DNA of 64,000 nt, taken from Actinospineispora acaciae DSM 45401. Lineage in GTDB: Bacteria; Actinomycetota; Actinomycetes; Mycobacteriales; Pseudonocardiaceae. The translations under genes and the position numbers were made by a program. Location: assembly GCF_000620785.1 (NCBI RefSeq), contig NZ_JIAI01000002.1:428110-492109 (forward strand), given 5' to 3'. The notes below the pieces were generated by a model. It did no database searches. It saw only the letters and a list, made by a program, of their open reading frames with translations, and was not told the DNA's origin. Position 1 is the stretch's first letter. Each line of letters starts with the position of its first letter. Shown here one piece after another: positions 53,036 through 61,271 of the stretch.

Positions 53036-54073
53036 ATGCGTACGACACGGGCTCTGCTCGCCGTCCTCTGCCTGCTCGTCGCCGGCTGCGGCGCCTTCGG
53101 AGACCGCCCGAGCGCGCCCAGCGGCCCCGGCGGCGGCACCACGATCCGCCTGGGCCTGCCGACCGGGGTGACGAGCTTCGCCAACGCCGACATCGTTGTC
53201 GCCCAGCAGAAGGGGTTCCTCGCCGAGGCCGGGCTGAGCGTCCAGACGCAGAACCTGCGCTCGGGGGTGTCGGTGGCGCAGGGCGTGGTCGGCGGCGCGC
53301 TCGACGTCGGGGCGGCCAGCATCGAGCCCGTGGTCAACGCAACCGCCGCCGGCGGGGACGTCGCGATCATCGGCGCCTACACCGACCGCCTCGCGGTCTC
53401 CGCCGTGACCCCGTCCACCATCCGTACCCCCGCCGACCTGCGCGGGCGCCGGGTGGGCGTGCAGGAGGTCGGCGCGTTCCGCGAGGTGATGTCCAGGCTG
53501 GTGCTCAAGTCCGGCGGCCTGACGCCCCGGGACGTGGAGTACGTGCCGGTGGACGCGCAGAACTACACCGCGGCACTGGTCGACGGCCGCATCCAGTCGG
53601 CGATCCTGCAGACCGAGCAGGGCATCGCGGCGGTGCGGCAGAACCCGAACCTGCACGTGCTGGCGAACCTCGCCGACATCGTCCCGACCTACCACTACGG
53701 CACGTACTTCGTGTCCCGGCCGTGGCTGGAGCGCAACCGGGACACCGCCACCCGGCTGCTCACCGCGCTGACCAGGGCGCACCGGTTCATGTACGAGAAC
53801 AAGGCGGAGACGGTCCGGATCGTCGCGGGCGCCACCACGTTCGGCGAGGACGTCATCTCCGCCGCGTACGACGAGTTGCTCGGCCGCCAGGGCGTGTTCC
53901 CGGTGAACACCGGCCTGGACCGCGAGCGGATCGAGGCGACGGTGGCCACCATGCGCGGGCTGGGGATCCTCGAGCACGACCCGCCGCCGTACGAGCGGCT
54001 GGTGGACAGCGGCCCTGTGACCGCCGCCGTGTCGACGCTGGGAGAGCGGCGCGGCGACCCCCGCTGGCGATAG
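53036..54073 (+). CDS. ABC importer substrate-binding lipoprotein (SsuA/NMT1-like)
   Basis: 345 residues. A signal sequence ends in lipobox LLVAGCGAFG. The SsuA/TauA/ThiY-like fold is recognised from IRLGLPTGVTSFANADIVVA, KGFLAEAGLSV, LRGRRVGVQEVGAFREVMSR and NYTAALVDGRIQSAIL. It delivers the solute to the permease. Ligand unknown; the neighbouring enzymes point to a polyol- or sugar-like carbon source rather than a sulfonate, since no desulfonation enzyme is present. Confidence 0.85.
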   Translation: MRTTRALLAVLCLLVAGCGAFGDRPSAPSGPGGGTTIRLGLPTGVTSFANADIVVAQQKGFLAEAGLSVQTQNLRSGVSVAQGVVGGALDVGAASIEPVVNATAAGGDVAIIGAYTDRLAVSAVTPSTIRTPADLRGRRVGVQEVGAFREVMSRLVLKSGGLTPRDVEYVPVDAQNYTAALVDGRIQSAILQTEQGIAAVRQNPNLHVLANLADIVPTYHYGTYFVSRPWLERNRDTATRLLTALTRAHRFMYENKAETVRIVAGATTFGEDVISAAYDELLGRQGVFPVNTGLDRERIEATVATMRGLGILEHDPPPYERLVDSGPVTAAVSTLGERRGDPRWR

Positions 54074-54107
54074 GCGTGCACCGGCTCGACGACAGAGAGG
54101 ACCGACG

Positions 54108-55001
54108 ATGGCTGAAAAGGATTACATGGACGCCGACGCGAACGCCGAGCGCAAGCACAACATCCTGGCGCTGTCCTACGCCGAGGTCACCGAGCGGCTG
54201 GCCGAGGGCAACCAGGACGTGGTGCTCGTGCCGCTCGGCAGCACCGAGAAGCACGGCGCGCACCTCCCGCTGGGCACCGACAGCTACGTGACCATGGAGG
54301 TCGTCGAGCGGACCGCCCGCGACGCCGACGTGCTGTACTCGCCGCTGGTCCCGTTCGGCTACTCGCCGCACCACATGGGCCGGCACCTTGAAGGCGCCGG
54401 GACCATCACGCTGCGCGCCGAGACCTACCGCCGGGTGATGCACGACGTGGCCCGCAGCCTGATCTACCACGGCTTCCGCAAGCTGGTGTTCGTCAGCCAC
54501 CACGGCTCGAACGTCAAGCCGATCGACGAGATCATGCGCCAGCTGCGCTACGACACCGGCGCGTACATCTCGTACTACAAGACGCCGACCGAGCGGGACG
54601 CCTCGGTGGTGGCCGACCTGTTCGACAACCCGCCGGAGGAGACCCCGGGCTGGCACTCCAGCGAGCTGGAGACCTCGGTGCTGATGGCCACCGCCGACGG
54701 GCTGGTCGACATGGACCGCGCGGTGTCCGACACCGCGCATGCGCCGGCCTACATGACCGGGGCGTTCTCCAAGGTCGACGGCACCGCGACCGTGAAGTTC
54801 CAGGGCTCGGAGAACATCTGGGTGCCGATGGAGCACCACGAGTACTGCGACACCGCGGTGATCGGCAACCCGTTCCGGTCCAACCGGGACAAGGGCCTGG
54901 CCATGCTGGACCGGATGGCCGCGCACCTGACCGCGTACGTCAACGAGGTGCGGCAGTTCAAGGTCGAGATCACCCGGAGCGACTACCCGGAGCGGGCGTG
55001 A
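54108..55001 (+). CDS. Creatininase-family hydrolase
   Basis: 297 residues. Creatininase-fold metal motifs: LVPLGSTEKHGAHLPLGTDS, PFGYSPHHMG, VFVSHHGSN, and the Glu-bearing TPGWHSSELETS (many members read HAGExETS). The family opens cyclic amides, or in the inositol-catabolic enzyme IolN opens a cyclic diketone. Given the adjacent zinc dehydrogenase and aldolase, an IolN-like ring-opening role is possible but unproven. GAGAGGACC precedes the ATG; the next gene begins 4 bp after. Confidence 0.75.
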   Translation: MAEKDYMDADANAERKHNILALSYAEVTERLAEGNQDVVLVPLGSTEKHGAHLPLGTDSYVTMEVVERTARDADVLYSPLVPFGYSPHHMGRHLEGAGTITLRAETYRRVMHDVARSLIYHGFRKLVFVSHHGSNVKPIDEIMRQLRYDTGAYISYYKTPTERDASVVADLFDNPPEETPGWHSSELETSVLMATADGLVDMDRAVSDTAHAPAYMTGAFSKVDGTATVKFQGSENIWVPMEHHEYCDTAVIGNPFRSNRDKGLAMLDRMAAHLTAYVNEVRQFKVEITRSDYPERA

Positions 55002-55005
55002 GGCT

Positions 55006-55656
55006 GTGACCGAGGCGGCGGTGAGGCTCCTGCGCGAGGAGCTGGTGGCGGTGTCCCGGCGCGGGTACGAACGTGGCCTGGTGGTCGGGGTGAGCGGCAA
55101 CAACAGCGTGCGGGTGCCCGGCACCGAGCTGGTGCTGATCAAGGCGACCGGCGGCTGCCAGGGCGAGATGGACGTCTCGGACACCGTGCTGATGCGGCTG
55201 GACGGCACGGTGCTCGACGACGGGCGCCGGCCGTCCAAGGAGTGGCGCTGGCACCTGGAGGTCTACCGGAACCGGCCGGACGTGGGCGGGATCGTGCACC
55301 TGCACCCGCCGCACGCCGTCGCGTTCGCGGTGGCCGACGAGCCGATCCCGCTGGTGCACACGGCGGCCAGGGCGCACCTGCGCCGGGTAGGCGTGGTCGG
55401 GCTGCTGCCGGCCGGGTCGGCGGAGCTGGCCGCCGAGGTGGCGCGGGTGCTGGCCGACCCGGACACCCGCGCCGTGGTGCTGCGCGAGCACGGCACCATC
55501 ACCGTCGGGCCGGACCTGCGGACCGCGTACTACCGCACCGAGTACCTGGAGGACAACGCCAGGGTCGCGCTGCTCGCCGCGCGGCTGCGGCTGACCACGC
55601 CCGGCGGGCTGCGGCTGGCCGAGGACACGGCGCCGCTCGCGGAGGTCGGCGGATGA
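55006..55656 (+). CDS. Class II aldolase/adducin family protein
   Basis: 216 residues, the normal size. GLVVGVSGNNSVRV is the substrate-phosphate region (GNxSxR), HLHPPHA and REHGTI give the metal-binding histidines. Such enzymes split or epimerise phosphorylated or free sugars by retro-aldol chemistry, or decarboxylate keto acids. GTG start. Coupled to the Tm-1-like gene by ATGA. Likely the carbon-carbon cleavage step of this pathway. Confidence 0.8.
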   Translation: MTEAAVRLLREELVAVSRRGYERGLVVGVSGNNSVRVPGTELVLIKATGGCQGEMDVSDTVLMRLDGTVLDDGRRPSKEWRWHLEVYRNRPDVGGIVHLHPPHAVAFAVADEPIPLVHTAARAHLRRVGVVGLLPAGSAELAAEVARVLADPDTRAVVLREHGTITVGPDLRTAYYRTEYLEDNARVALLAARLRLTTPGGLRLAEDTAPLAEVGG

Positions 55657-56900
55657 AGCCCGAGTTCGTGGCGGTGCTGGCCACCATGGACACGAAGTCC
55701 GCCGAGGCCAGGTTCGTCCGCGACGAGCTGACCGGCCACGGCCTCGCGGCCCGGCTGGTGGACACCGGGCTGCGCCCCTGCCCAGGGGCCGACGTGGCCG
55801 CCGCGGAGGTGGCGGGCGCGGGCGGTCACGAGCTCGCGGACCTGCGCGAACACGCACGCCGGGACGTGGCGATGGCCGCGATGGGGGACGGGGCCGGGGT
55901 GCTGCTGCGCGGCTGGCTGGCGGACGGGCGGCTGCTCGGCGTGATCGGCATCGGCGGCAACCAGGGCACCTCGATCGCGGCGGCCGCCGTGCGCGAGCTG
56001 CCGTACGGGCTGCCCAAGGTGGTGGTGTCCACCGTGGCGTCCGGGAACGTGCGCGGGTTCGTCGGGGACTCCGACATCACCATGATGTTCGCCGTCGGCG
56101 ACCTGCTCGGCGGCCCCAACGAGGTCACCGGGCCGGTGCTGCGCCGGGCGGCCGCCGCGCTGGCCGGCATGATCTCGGTGCGCGACCAGCCCTGGCTACC
56201 CGAGAGCGGCCGGCCGGTCGCGGTGACCGCGTTCGGCAACACCCACGCGGCGGTCACCTCGGCGTCCGCCCGGCTGGCCGCCGCCGGGCGACGCGCGGTG
56301 GCGTTCCACGCCTCGGGCGCCTGCGGGTCGGCGATGGAACGACTGGTCGAGGACGGCATGTTCGCCGGCGTGCTGGACCTGACCACGCACGAGCTGCTCG
56401 GCGAGCTGGAGCCGGCGGACATCTACGCCCCGGTGCGCCCGGGCCGGCTGACCGCGGCGGGCCGCCGTGCGCTGCCGCAGGTGATCGCGCCCGGCGGCCT
56501 GGAGTACTACTGCTTCGGCGCCGAGGACACCATCCCGGCCAGGCTGCGCGGGCGGGCCGTCCACCACCACAACCCCAGGAACACGAACGTGCGCGCCGAC
56601 GCCGACGAGCTGGCGGCGGTGGCCCGGCTGCTCGCGGCGCGGGCCAACGCCGCCCGGGGCCCGACCGCCGTGCTGGTCCCGCTGCGCGGCTGGTCGGAGG
56701 TGGGCGCCCCGGGCGGCGCGCTGCACGACCCGGCGGCGAACGCGGCGTTCGTCCACGTGCTCCACGCCGAGCTGGCCCCGTCGGTGGAGCTGCGCGAGCT
56801 GGACATGACGATCAACGATCCCCGGTTCGGCACCGAGGCGGCCGAGGTCCTGCTCGGTGCGCTGACCGGGACGCGACGCTCGGAGGTGGTGCGAGGATGA
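55653..56900 (+). CDS. Tm-1-like ATP-binding (UPF0261) protein
   Basis: 415 residues. Signatures: FVAVLATMDTKSAEARFVRD at the N-terminus, GVIGIGGNQGTSIAAAAVRELP, STVASGNVRGFVGDSDI, LTTHELLGELEP and HHHNPRNTNVRAD. The family is related to the tomato virus-resistance protein Tm-1 N-terminal domain, and in bacteria is found in catabolic operons without a settled reaction. It overlaps the genes on both sides by 4 bp, so it is firmly part of this pathway. Confidence 0.8.
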   Translation: MKPEFVAVLATMDTKSAEARFVRDELTGHGLAARLVDTGLRPCPGADVAAAEVAGAGGHELADLREHARRDVAMAAMGDGAGVLLRGWLADGRLLGVIGIGGNQGTSIAAAAVRELPYGLPKVVVSTVASGNVRGFVGDSDITMMFAVGDLLGGPNEVTGPVLRRAAAALAGMISVRDQPWLPESGRPVAVTAFGNTHAAVTSASARLAAAGRRAVAFHASGACGSAMERLVEDGMFAGVLDLTTHELLGELEPADIYAPVRPGRLTAAGRRALPQVIAPGGLEYYCFGAEDTIPARLRGRAVHHHNPRNTNVRADADELAAVARLLAARANAARGPTAVLVPLRGWSEVGAPGGALHDPAANAAFVHVLHAELAPSVELRELDMTINDPRFGTEAAEVLLGALTGTRRSEVVRG

Positions 56901-57964
56901 CGATCCCGGACATGATGCGGGCCGCCGTGCTGTTCGGCCCCGGCGACATTCGGGTGGTGGACCGCCCGGTGCCCAAGCCGGGGCCGCACCAGGTGCTGGT
57001 GCGGGTGGCGATGTGCGGCACCTGCGCGACCGACCTGAAGATCTTCGACGGGCACTTCCCGCAGACCCCGCCGTTCGGCGAGTTCACCCCCGGCCACGAG
57101 TGGACGGGCACGGTGGCCGACCTCGGCGAGGGCGTCGACGAGCTCGCCCCCGGCGACAAGGTGTGCATCGAGGTGCACGCCGGCTGCGGCCGGTGCGACA
57201 ACTGCGTGGTCGGCCGCTACACCGCGTGCCTGAACTACGCCCGCCCCGGTAAAGGCCAACGGGCGAGTGGAATCACCGTCGACGGCGGCTTCGCCGAGTA
57301 CGCGGTGCACGACGTCAAGGCGCTGTACAAGATGCCGGAGACGGTGTCGTTCGAGGACGCCGTGCTGATCACTACGGCCGGCACCGGGCTGTACGGCATC
57401 GACGTGGCCGGCGGGTACATGGCCGGGCAGGACGTGGTGGTGGTCGGCCCCGGCCCGATCGGCCTGATGACCGTGCAGCTGTGCACGCAGCTCGCGGCGC
57501 GCCGGGTGATCCTGGTCGGCACCAGGGAGTCACGCCTGCGCCTGGGCGCCGAGCTGGGCGCGGACGAGATCGTCAACGCGCGCGAGGTCGACCCGGTCGC
57601 CAGGGTCCGCGAGCTGACCGGCGGCGACGGCGCGGACTGGGTGATCGAGTCCTCCGGTGGGCCGTCGGTGCCCGAGCAGTGCGTCCAGATGACCAAGCGC
57701 GGCGGGCGGATCGTGTTCGTGGCGTTCTACCCGGGGCCGATCACCTTCGACCTCAGCGCGGCCGTCCGGAGCGACATCACCATGTACACCTCCCGGGGCG
57801 AGGGCGGCAACAACGTGAAGCGGGCGGTGGCGATGGCCGCGGCCGGGAAGCTGCGCGGCGCCCGGCTGGTGTCCCACCGGTTCGACCTGGCGGACATCGC
57901 GGAGGCGTTCCGGGTGGTGCGCGAGCGCGACGGCGACCCGATGAAGGTCGTACTGGTGCCCTGA
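56897..57964 (+). CDS. Zinc-dependent dehydrogenase (threonine/sorbitol dehydrogenase type)
   Basis: 355 residues. Catalytic Cys in VAMCGTCATDLKIFDGHF, FTPGHEWTGTV, structural-zinc CGRCDNCVVGRYTAC, and NAD-binding VVGPGPIGLMTVQL. It resembles polyol dehydrogenases, including the scyllo-inosose dehydrogenase type (IolM), next to which IolN-like creatininases are found; this assignment is tentative. Last gene of the operon that begins at 51418; the lacI-type gene follows with its own operator. Confidence 0.8.
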   Translation: MTIPDMMRAAVLFGPGDIRVVDRPVPKPGPHQVLVRVAMCGTCATDLKIFDGHFPQTPPFGEFTPGHEWTGTVADLGEGVDELAPGDKVCIEVHAGCGRCDNCVVGRYTACLNYARPGKGQRASGITVDGGFAEYAVHDVKALYKMPETVSFEDAVLITTAGTGLYGIDVAGGYMAGQDVVVVGPGPIGLMTVQLCTQLAARRVILVGTRESRLRLGAELGADEIVNAREVDPVARVRELTGGDGADWVIESSGGPSVPEQCVQMTKRGGRIVFVAFYPGPITFDLSAAVRSDITMYTSRGEGGNNVKRAVAMAAAGKLRGARLVSHRFDLADIAEAFRVVRERDGDPMKVVLVP

Positions 57965-57978
57965 GCGGGGGCGCCCGG

Positions 57979-57996
57979 CGTGTAATGCTTTACGCG
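57979..57996. promoter_or_regulatory. LacI-type operator before the lacI-type gene
   Basis: CGTGTAATGCTTTACGCG is a dyad matching the operator at 51349-51366 at the conserved GTGTAA, GC and TTAC positions. It lies 31 bp ahead of the regulator ATG, consistent with autoregulation. Confidence 0.65.
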
Positions 57997-58027
57997 AGAG
58001 CGAGCGCGTCGGGAACGGGGAGAGCGG

Positions 58028-59041
58028 ATGCCCAGGAACAAGGCGGCCGTCAGCATCAGGGACGTGGCCGCGGCGGCGGGCGTCTCGGTCGCGACGGTGT
58101 CCCGGGTGCTCAGCCCCGCCTCGGCGGACATCGTGGTGCGCGAGGAGACCCGCGACCGGGTGGTGCGCGCCATCAACGAGCTGGGCTACCGGCCGAACGA
58201 CCTGGCCAGGGCGCTGTTGCAGCAGCGCACCTCGACGATCGGGCTGGTGCTGCCGGACATCTCCAACCCGTACTACCCGCCGCTGGTGCGCGGGGTGGAG
58301 GACGCCGCGTCCCAGCTCGGCTACCGGGTCGTGCTGTGCAACACCGACCGCGACCCGGCCAAGACGGCCGCCTACCTGGACACGCTGGTCAAGGCCCGGG
58401 TGGACGGCGTGATCGTGGCCGGCGGGAACCTCTCCGAGCTGCCCGGGCACCCCCGCGTGTTCGAGACATACCGGACCAAGCTGGTCATGGTCGGCCGGCA
58501 CGGGCTGGCGCACCCGTCGGTCCGGGTGGACAACACCGCCGCGACCGAGGACGCCACCGCCCACCTGATCGGCCTCGGCCACCGCGGGATCGCGTTCCTC
58601 GGCGGCCCCGAGGGTTCCAGCACCGCCCAGGACCGCCTGCTCGGCCACCGCCGCGCGATGGCCGCCGCCGCCCTGCCCACCGCCGAGCGCGTCGCCGGCT
58701 TCGACGAACACGGCGGCTACGACGCGGCCCGCTCGCTGCTCACCGGCACGCCCCCGACGGCGCTGCTGTGCGCGAACGACCGGATGGCGTTCGGGGCCTA
58801 CGCCGCGCTCGCCGACGCCGGCCTCGCGGTGCCGGCGGACGTCTCGGTGGTCGGCTTCGACGACGTCCCGATGGCGTCCTACGTCCGCCCCACCCTGACC
58901 ACCGTCGCTGTGCCCACCTACGAGCTGGGCCGGGCCGCCATGCGCCTGCTCCAGGACGCGCTGGACGGGTCGGCGGCCACCGAGCCGGTCCTGCTGCCCA
59001 CCCGGCTGGTGCACCGGGCCAGCTGCGCCCGGCTCGCCTGA
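58028..59041 (+). CDS. LacI-family repressor of the adjacent importer/catabolic operon
   Basis: 337 residues. N-terminal helix-turn-helix VSIRDVAAAAGVSVATVSRV with the hinge LARALLQQRT, then a periplasmic-binding-protein-like effector domain (TIGLVLPDISNPYYPPLVRG, ALLCANDRMAFGAYAAL, VSVVGFDDVPMASYVRPTLT). GGGGAGAG precedes the ATG. The operator pair at 51349 and 57979 supports local control, probably relieved by a pathway sugar or polyol. It ends 16 bp from the convergent, damaged STAND gene. Confidence 0.9.
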   Translation: MPRNKAAVSIRDVAAAAGVSVATVSRVLSPASADIVVREETRDRVVRAINELGYRPNDLARALLQQRTSTIGLVLPDISNPYYPPLVRGVEDAASQLGYRVVLCNTDRDPAKTAAYLDTLVKARVDGVIVAGGNLSELPGHPRVFETYRTKLVMVGRHGLAHPSVRVDNTAATEDATAHLIGLGHRGIAFLGGPEGSSTAQDRLLGHRRAMAAAALPTAERVAGFDEHGGYDAARSLLTGTPPTALLCANDRMAFGAYAALADAGLAVPADVSVVGFDDVPMASYVRPTLTTVAVPTYELGRAAMRLLQDALDGSAATEPVLLPTRLVHRASCARLA

Positions 59042-59057
59042 GTCGGCCGGGCGCCGG

Positions 59058-61271
59058 TCACTGCCTCGCGGCCGAGGTTGCCGGTGGTTGCGGCGGTTCG
59101 TCCGGCCGGCTTCCCCGTTCGGTAGCGACCATGCTCAGCGCACCGGCGGCGAGCACCAGCCCGGCGAGCGCCGCGGCGACCACCCGCCGGCGGCATGCCT
59201 CCCGTCGTTGGCGCCGCACGCTGCGGCGGACGTAGTCCTGGCTGGCGGGGGAGACCTCGTCGCCTCGGGTGGGCATCCACCGCTGGGACGTGGCGAGCGC
59301 GGTGCCGCGCAGCAGCGCCTCCGGGTCGTGGGCGGCGTGCTCCCAGCGTTCGCGGTGTTGGTCGAGTTGGGCGCGCCAGGCGAGGAAACCGCGGTCCTCG
59401 GTCAGCCAGGCCCGCAGCTGTGGCCAGTGCTCGATCAGGGCCTGGTGGGCCAGCTCGAGAATCTCCCCACCGTTGCCGCAGTCTCGCAGCACCACCAGCC
59501 GGCCGGCCGCCAGCCGGGGCACCAGGTGTCGCGACTCGGGCGGGACCTCGGCCATTGGCACGGGCCGGCGCGCGAACCGGCCGTCCCGGTCGGGCTGGGT
59601 GAGCTGGGTGAGCAGCCGGCGCAGCCAGTACTGCTCGGCGGGGTGGCGGAACTGGGCGAGCAGGTGCTCGGCCCGCCGGGCCACCGCGCCGGCGACCCCG
59701 CCGGCCGCGTGGTAGGCGGCGAGGGTGAGGTAGCCGCCCGTCCGCCGTTCCCACAGCCGCGTGAGCAGCGACTCCACCAGCGGGAGCTGGCCGGGCTCGG
59801 TCCCGGCATCGTCCAGGATGCGGTCGACCAGGCCCGGTTCGAACGACAGGCCGGGCGCCCACCGCGCCGGGCCGACCACCGCCTCGCGCAGCCGGGTGCG
59901 GTCCATCGGGCCGACCAGCACGGTGCCCGCCACCAGCGCGGAGCCGGCGTCGAGGACGGAGTCCAGCGACCGGGGCAGCCGCTCCGCCGCCGCCGGCGTC
60001 ATCAGGTCGGTCAGCGACTCCCAGCGCACGGTGAGCACCGCGCGCAGCCGCCCGGTCCCGACCAGGTCGACGACCAGCAGCAACAGCTCGCGCGCCACCC
60101 CGGGGTGGCTGGCCGCCAGGTCCTCGAACTGGTCGACGAACAGCAGCACGCCCGGCTCCGGGGCCCGGGCCGCCAGCTCCCCGATGGCCTCGCTGATGGC
60201 AGAGCCGCGAACCGACGGGTCTGGTGCACGCAAGCGCCTGGCCAGGTCGGCGATGGCCGCCGCCTGCGCGTCCCGGGACTGCCACGGTCGTAGCGCCGGA
60301 ACCAGGGCGGCGGCCAGCGCGTCGGCCGGCCTGGTGCCGGGCCCGACACGGAGCTCGGCGACCCGCACCCCCGCATTGCGCCGCCGGGGCAGCAGCCCGG
60401 CGCGCACCAGCGACGACTTCCCGATGCCCGAGGGTCCGGCCACGGCGACCAGCGGCTGGGCGGCGGCCGCGGCGAGCAGCCGTTCGATGTCGGGGTCGCG
60501 GCCGAAGAAGAACGCCGCGTGCTCCTCGCCGAACGGCTCCAGGCCGCGGTAGGGGCACGGCAGCAGCTCCGGGTCGACGCCGAGCACCTGTTCGATCGGG
60601 ATCAGGTAGGCGGTGGTGGTGTCGGGACTACGGTCGGCGGCCACCGTCATGCCGACCACCGCGCCGCTGTCCTCGTCCCACACGGGGGAGCCGCTGAAGC
60701 CCTCCACGATGCCCTGCTCGCCCGGGGCGGCCTGCAGCTGGAACCAGTGGGTGCCCTGCTCGCCGCGGATCCTCCCGGTAGCCCACACGCCGTCGGCTTG
60801 ACCTTCCGGGAAGCCGAGCACCCGGAAACCGTGGTCCCACAGGGCGTCCACCCGCCGCAGCGGCGGCATCCGCGCGCCGCCGGGCACCGGCCGCTCCAGC
60901 CGCAGCACCGCCACGTCACCGGTCCCGTCCGGCCGGATCGGCATCCAGTGCCGAACCCGGGCCCGCAGCGGCTCGGAGCCGGCGTCGCGCACAAGCGGCA
61001 GGTCGATCCGGACCGGCGCCCGAGGCGGCATCGGCGCATAGGGGTCGGACGCGGTGGCCTCGGCGACGACGTGCGCGCAGGTGCCCACCAGGTCCGGGCC
61101 GATCAGGAAGCCCGCGCCGACGACCTCACCACCGGGCGCCAGCACCCGCACGACGGCCCTCGCCTGATCACGCACCGCGCGGCGCGCCGGATGCTCTGCC
61201 ACCCGGACGACTCTGTCAGCCGTCCGATGGGAGTGGTCCCAGTCAGCCGCAGGGCGAACCGTCGCCCACAT
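59058..61271 (-). CDS. Trypsin-like protease/STAND ATPase fusion, truncated after the TM helix
   Basis: 737 residues. N-terminal serine protease with His in GTCAHVV (67), Asp in GDVAVLRL (119) and Ser in GFSGSPVWD (194), then CPYRGLEPFGEE and the ATPase: Walker A GPSGIGKSS (about 279-287) and Walker B VLLFVDQFED. It stops just after a hydrophobic helix (VVAAALAGLVLAAGALSMVA). DNA alignment with the neighbour at 61243 shows a 7-nt deletion after TERG that shifts frame; the old frame continues as GNLGREAVT up to about 59045, where homology ends. The propeller is therefore lost. Start is uncertain: ATG 61271 overlaps the upstream gene by 29 bp, and downstream GTGs are possible. Confidence 0.75.
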   Translation of the reverse strand: MWATVRPAADWDHSHRTADRVVRVAEHPARRAVRDQARAVVRVLAPGGEVVGAGFLIGPDLVGTCAHVVAEATASDPYAPMPPRAPVRIDLPLVRDAGSEPLRARVRHWMPIRPDGTGDVAVLRLERPVPGGARMPPLRRVDALWDHGFRVLGFPEGQADGVWATGRIRGEQGTHWFQLQAAPGEQGIVEGFSGSPVWDEDSGAVVGMTVAADRSPDTTTAYLIPIEQVLGVDPELLPCPYRGLEPFGEEHAAFFFGRDPDIERLLAAAAAQPLVAVAGPSGIGKSSLVRAGLLPRRRNAGVRVAELRVGPGTRPADALAAALVPALRPWQSRDAQAAAIADLARRLRAPDPSVRGSAISEAIGELAARAPEPGVLLFVDQFEDLAASHPGVARELLLLVVDLVGTGRLRAVLTVRWESLTDLMTPAAAERLPRSLDSVLDAGSALVAGTVLVGPMDRTRLREAVVGPARWAPGLSFEPGLVDRILDDAGTEPGQLPLVESLLTRLWERRTGGYLTLAAYHAAGGVAGAVARRAEHLLAQFRHPAEQYWLRRLLTQLTQPDRDGRFARRPVPMAEVPPESRHLVPRLAAGRLVVLRDCGNGGEILELAHQALIEHWPQLRAWLTEDRGFLAWRAQLDQHRERWEHAAHDPEALLRGTALATSQRWMPTRGDEVSPASQDYVRRSVRRQRREACRRRVVAAALAGLVLAAGALSMVATERGSRPDEPPQPPATSAARQ

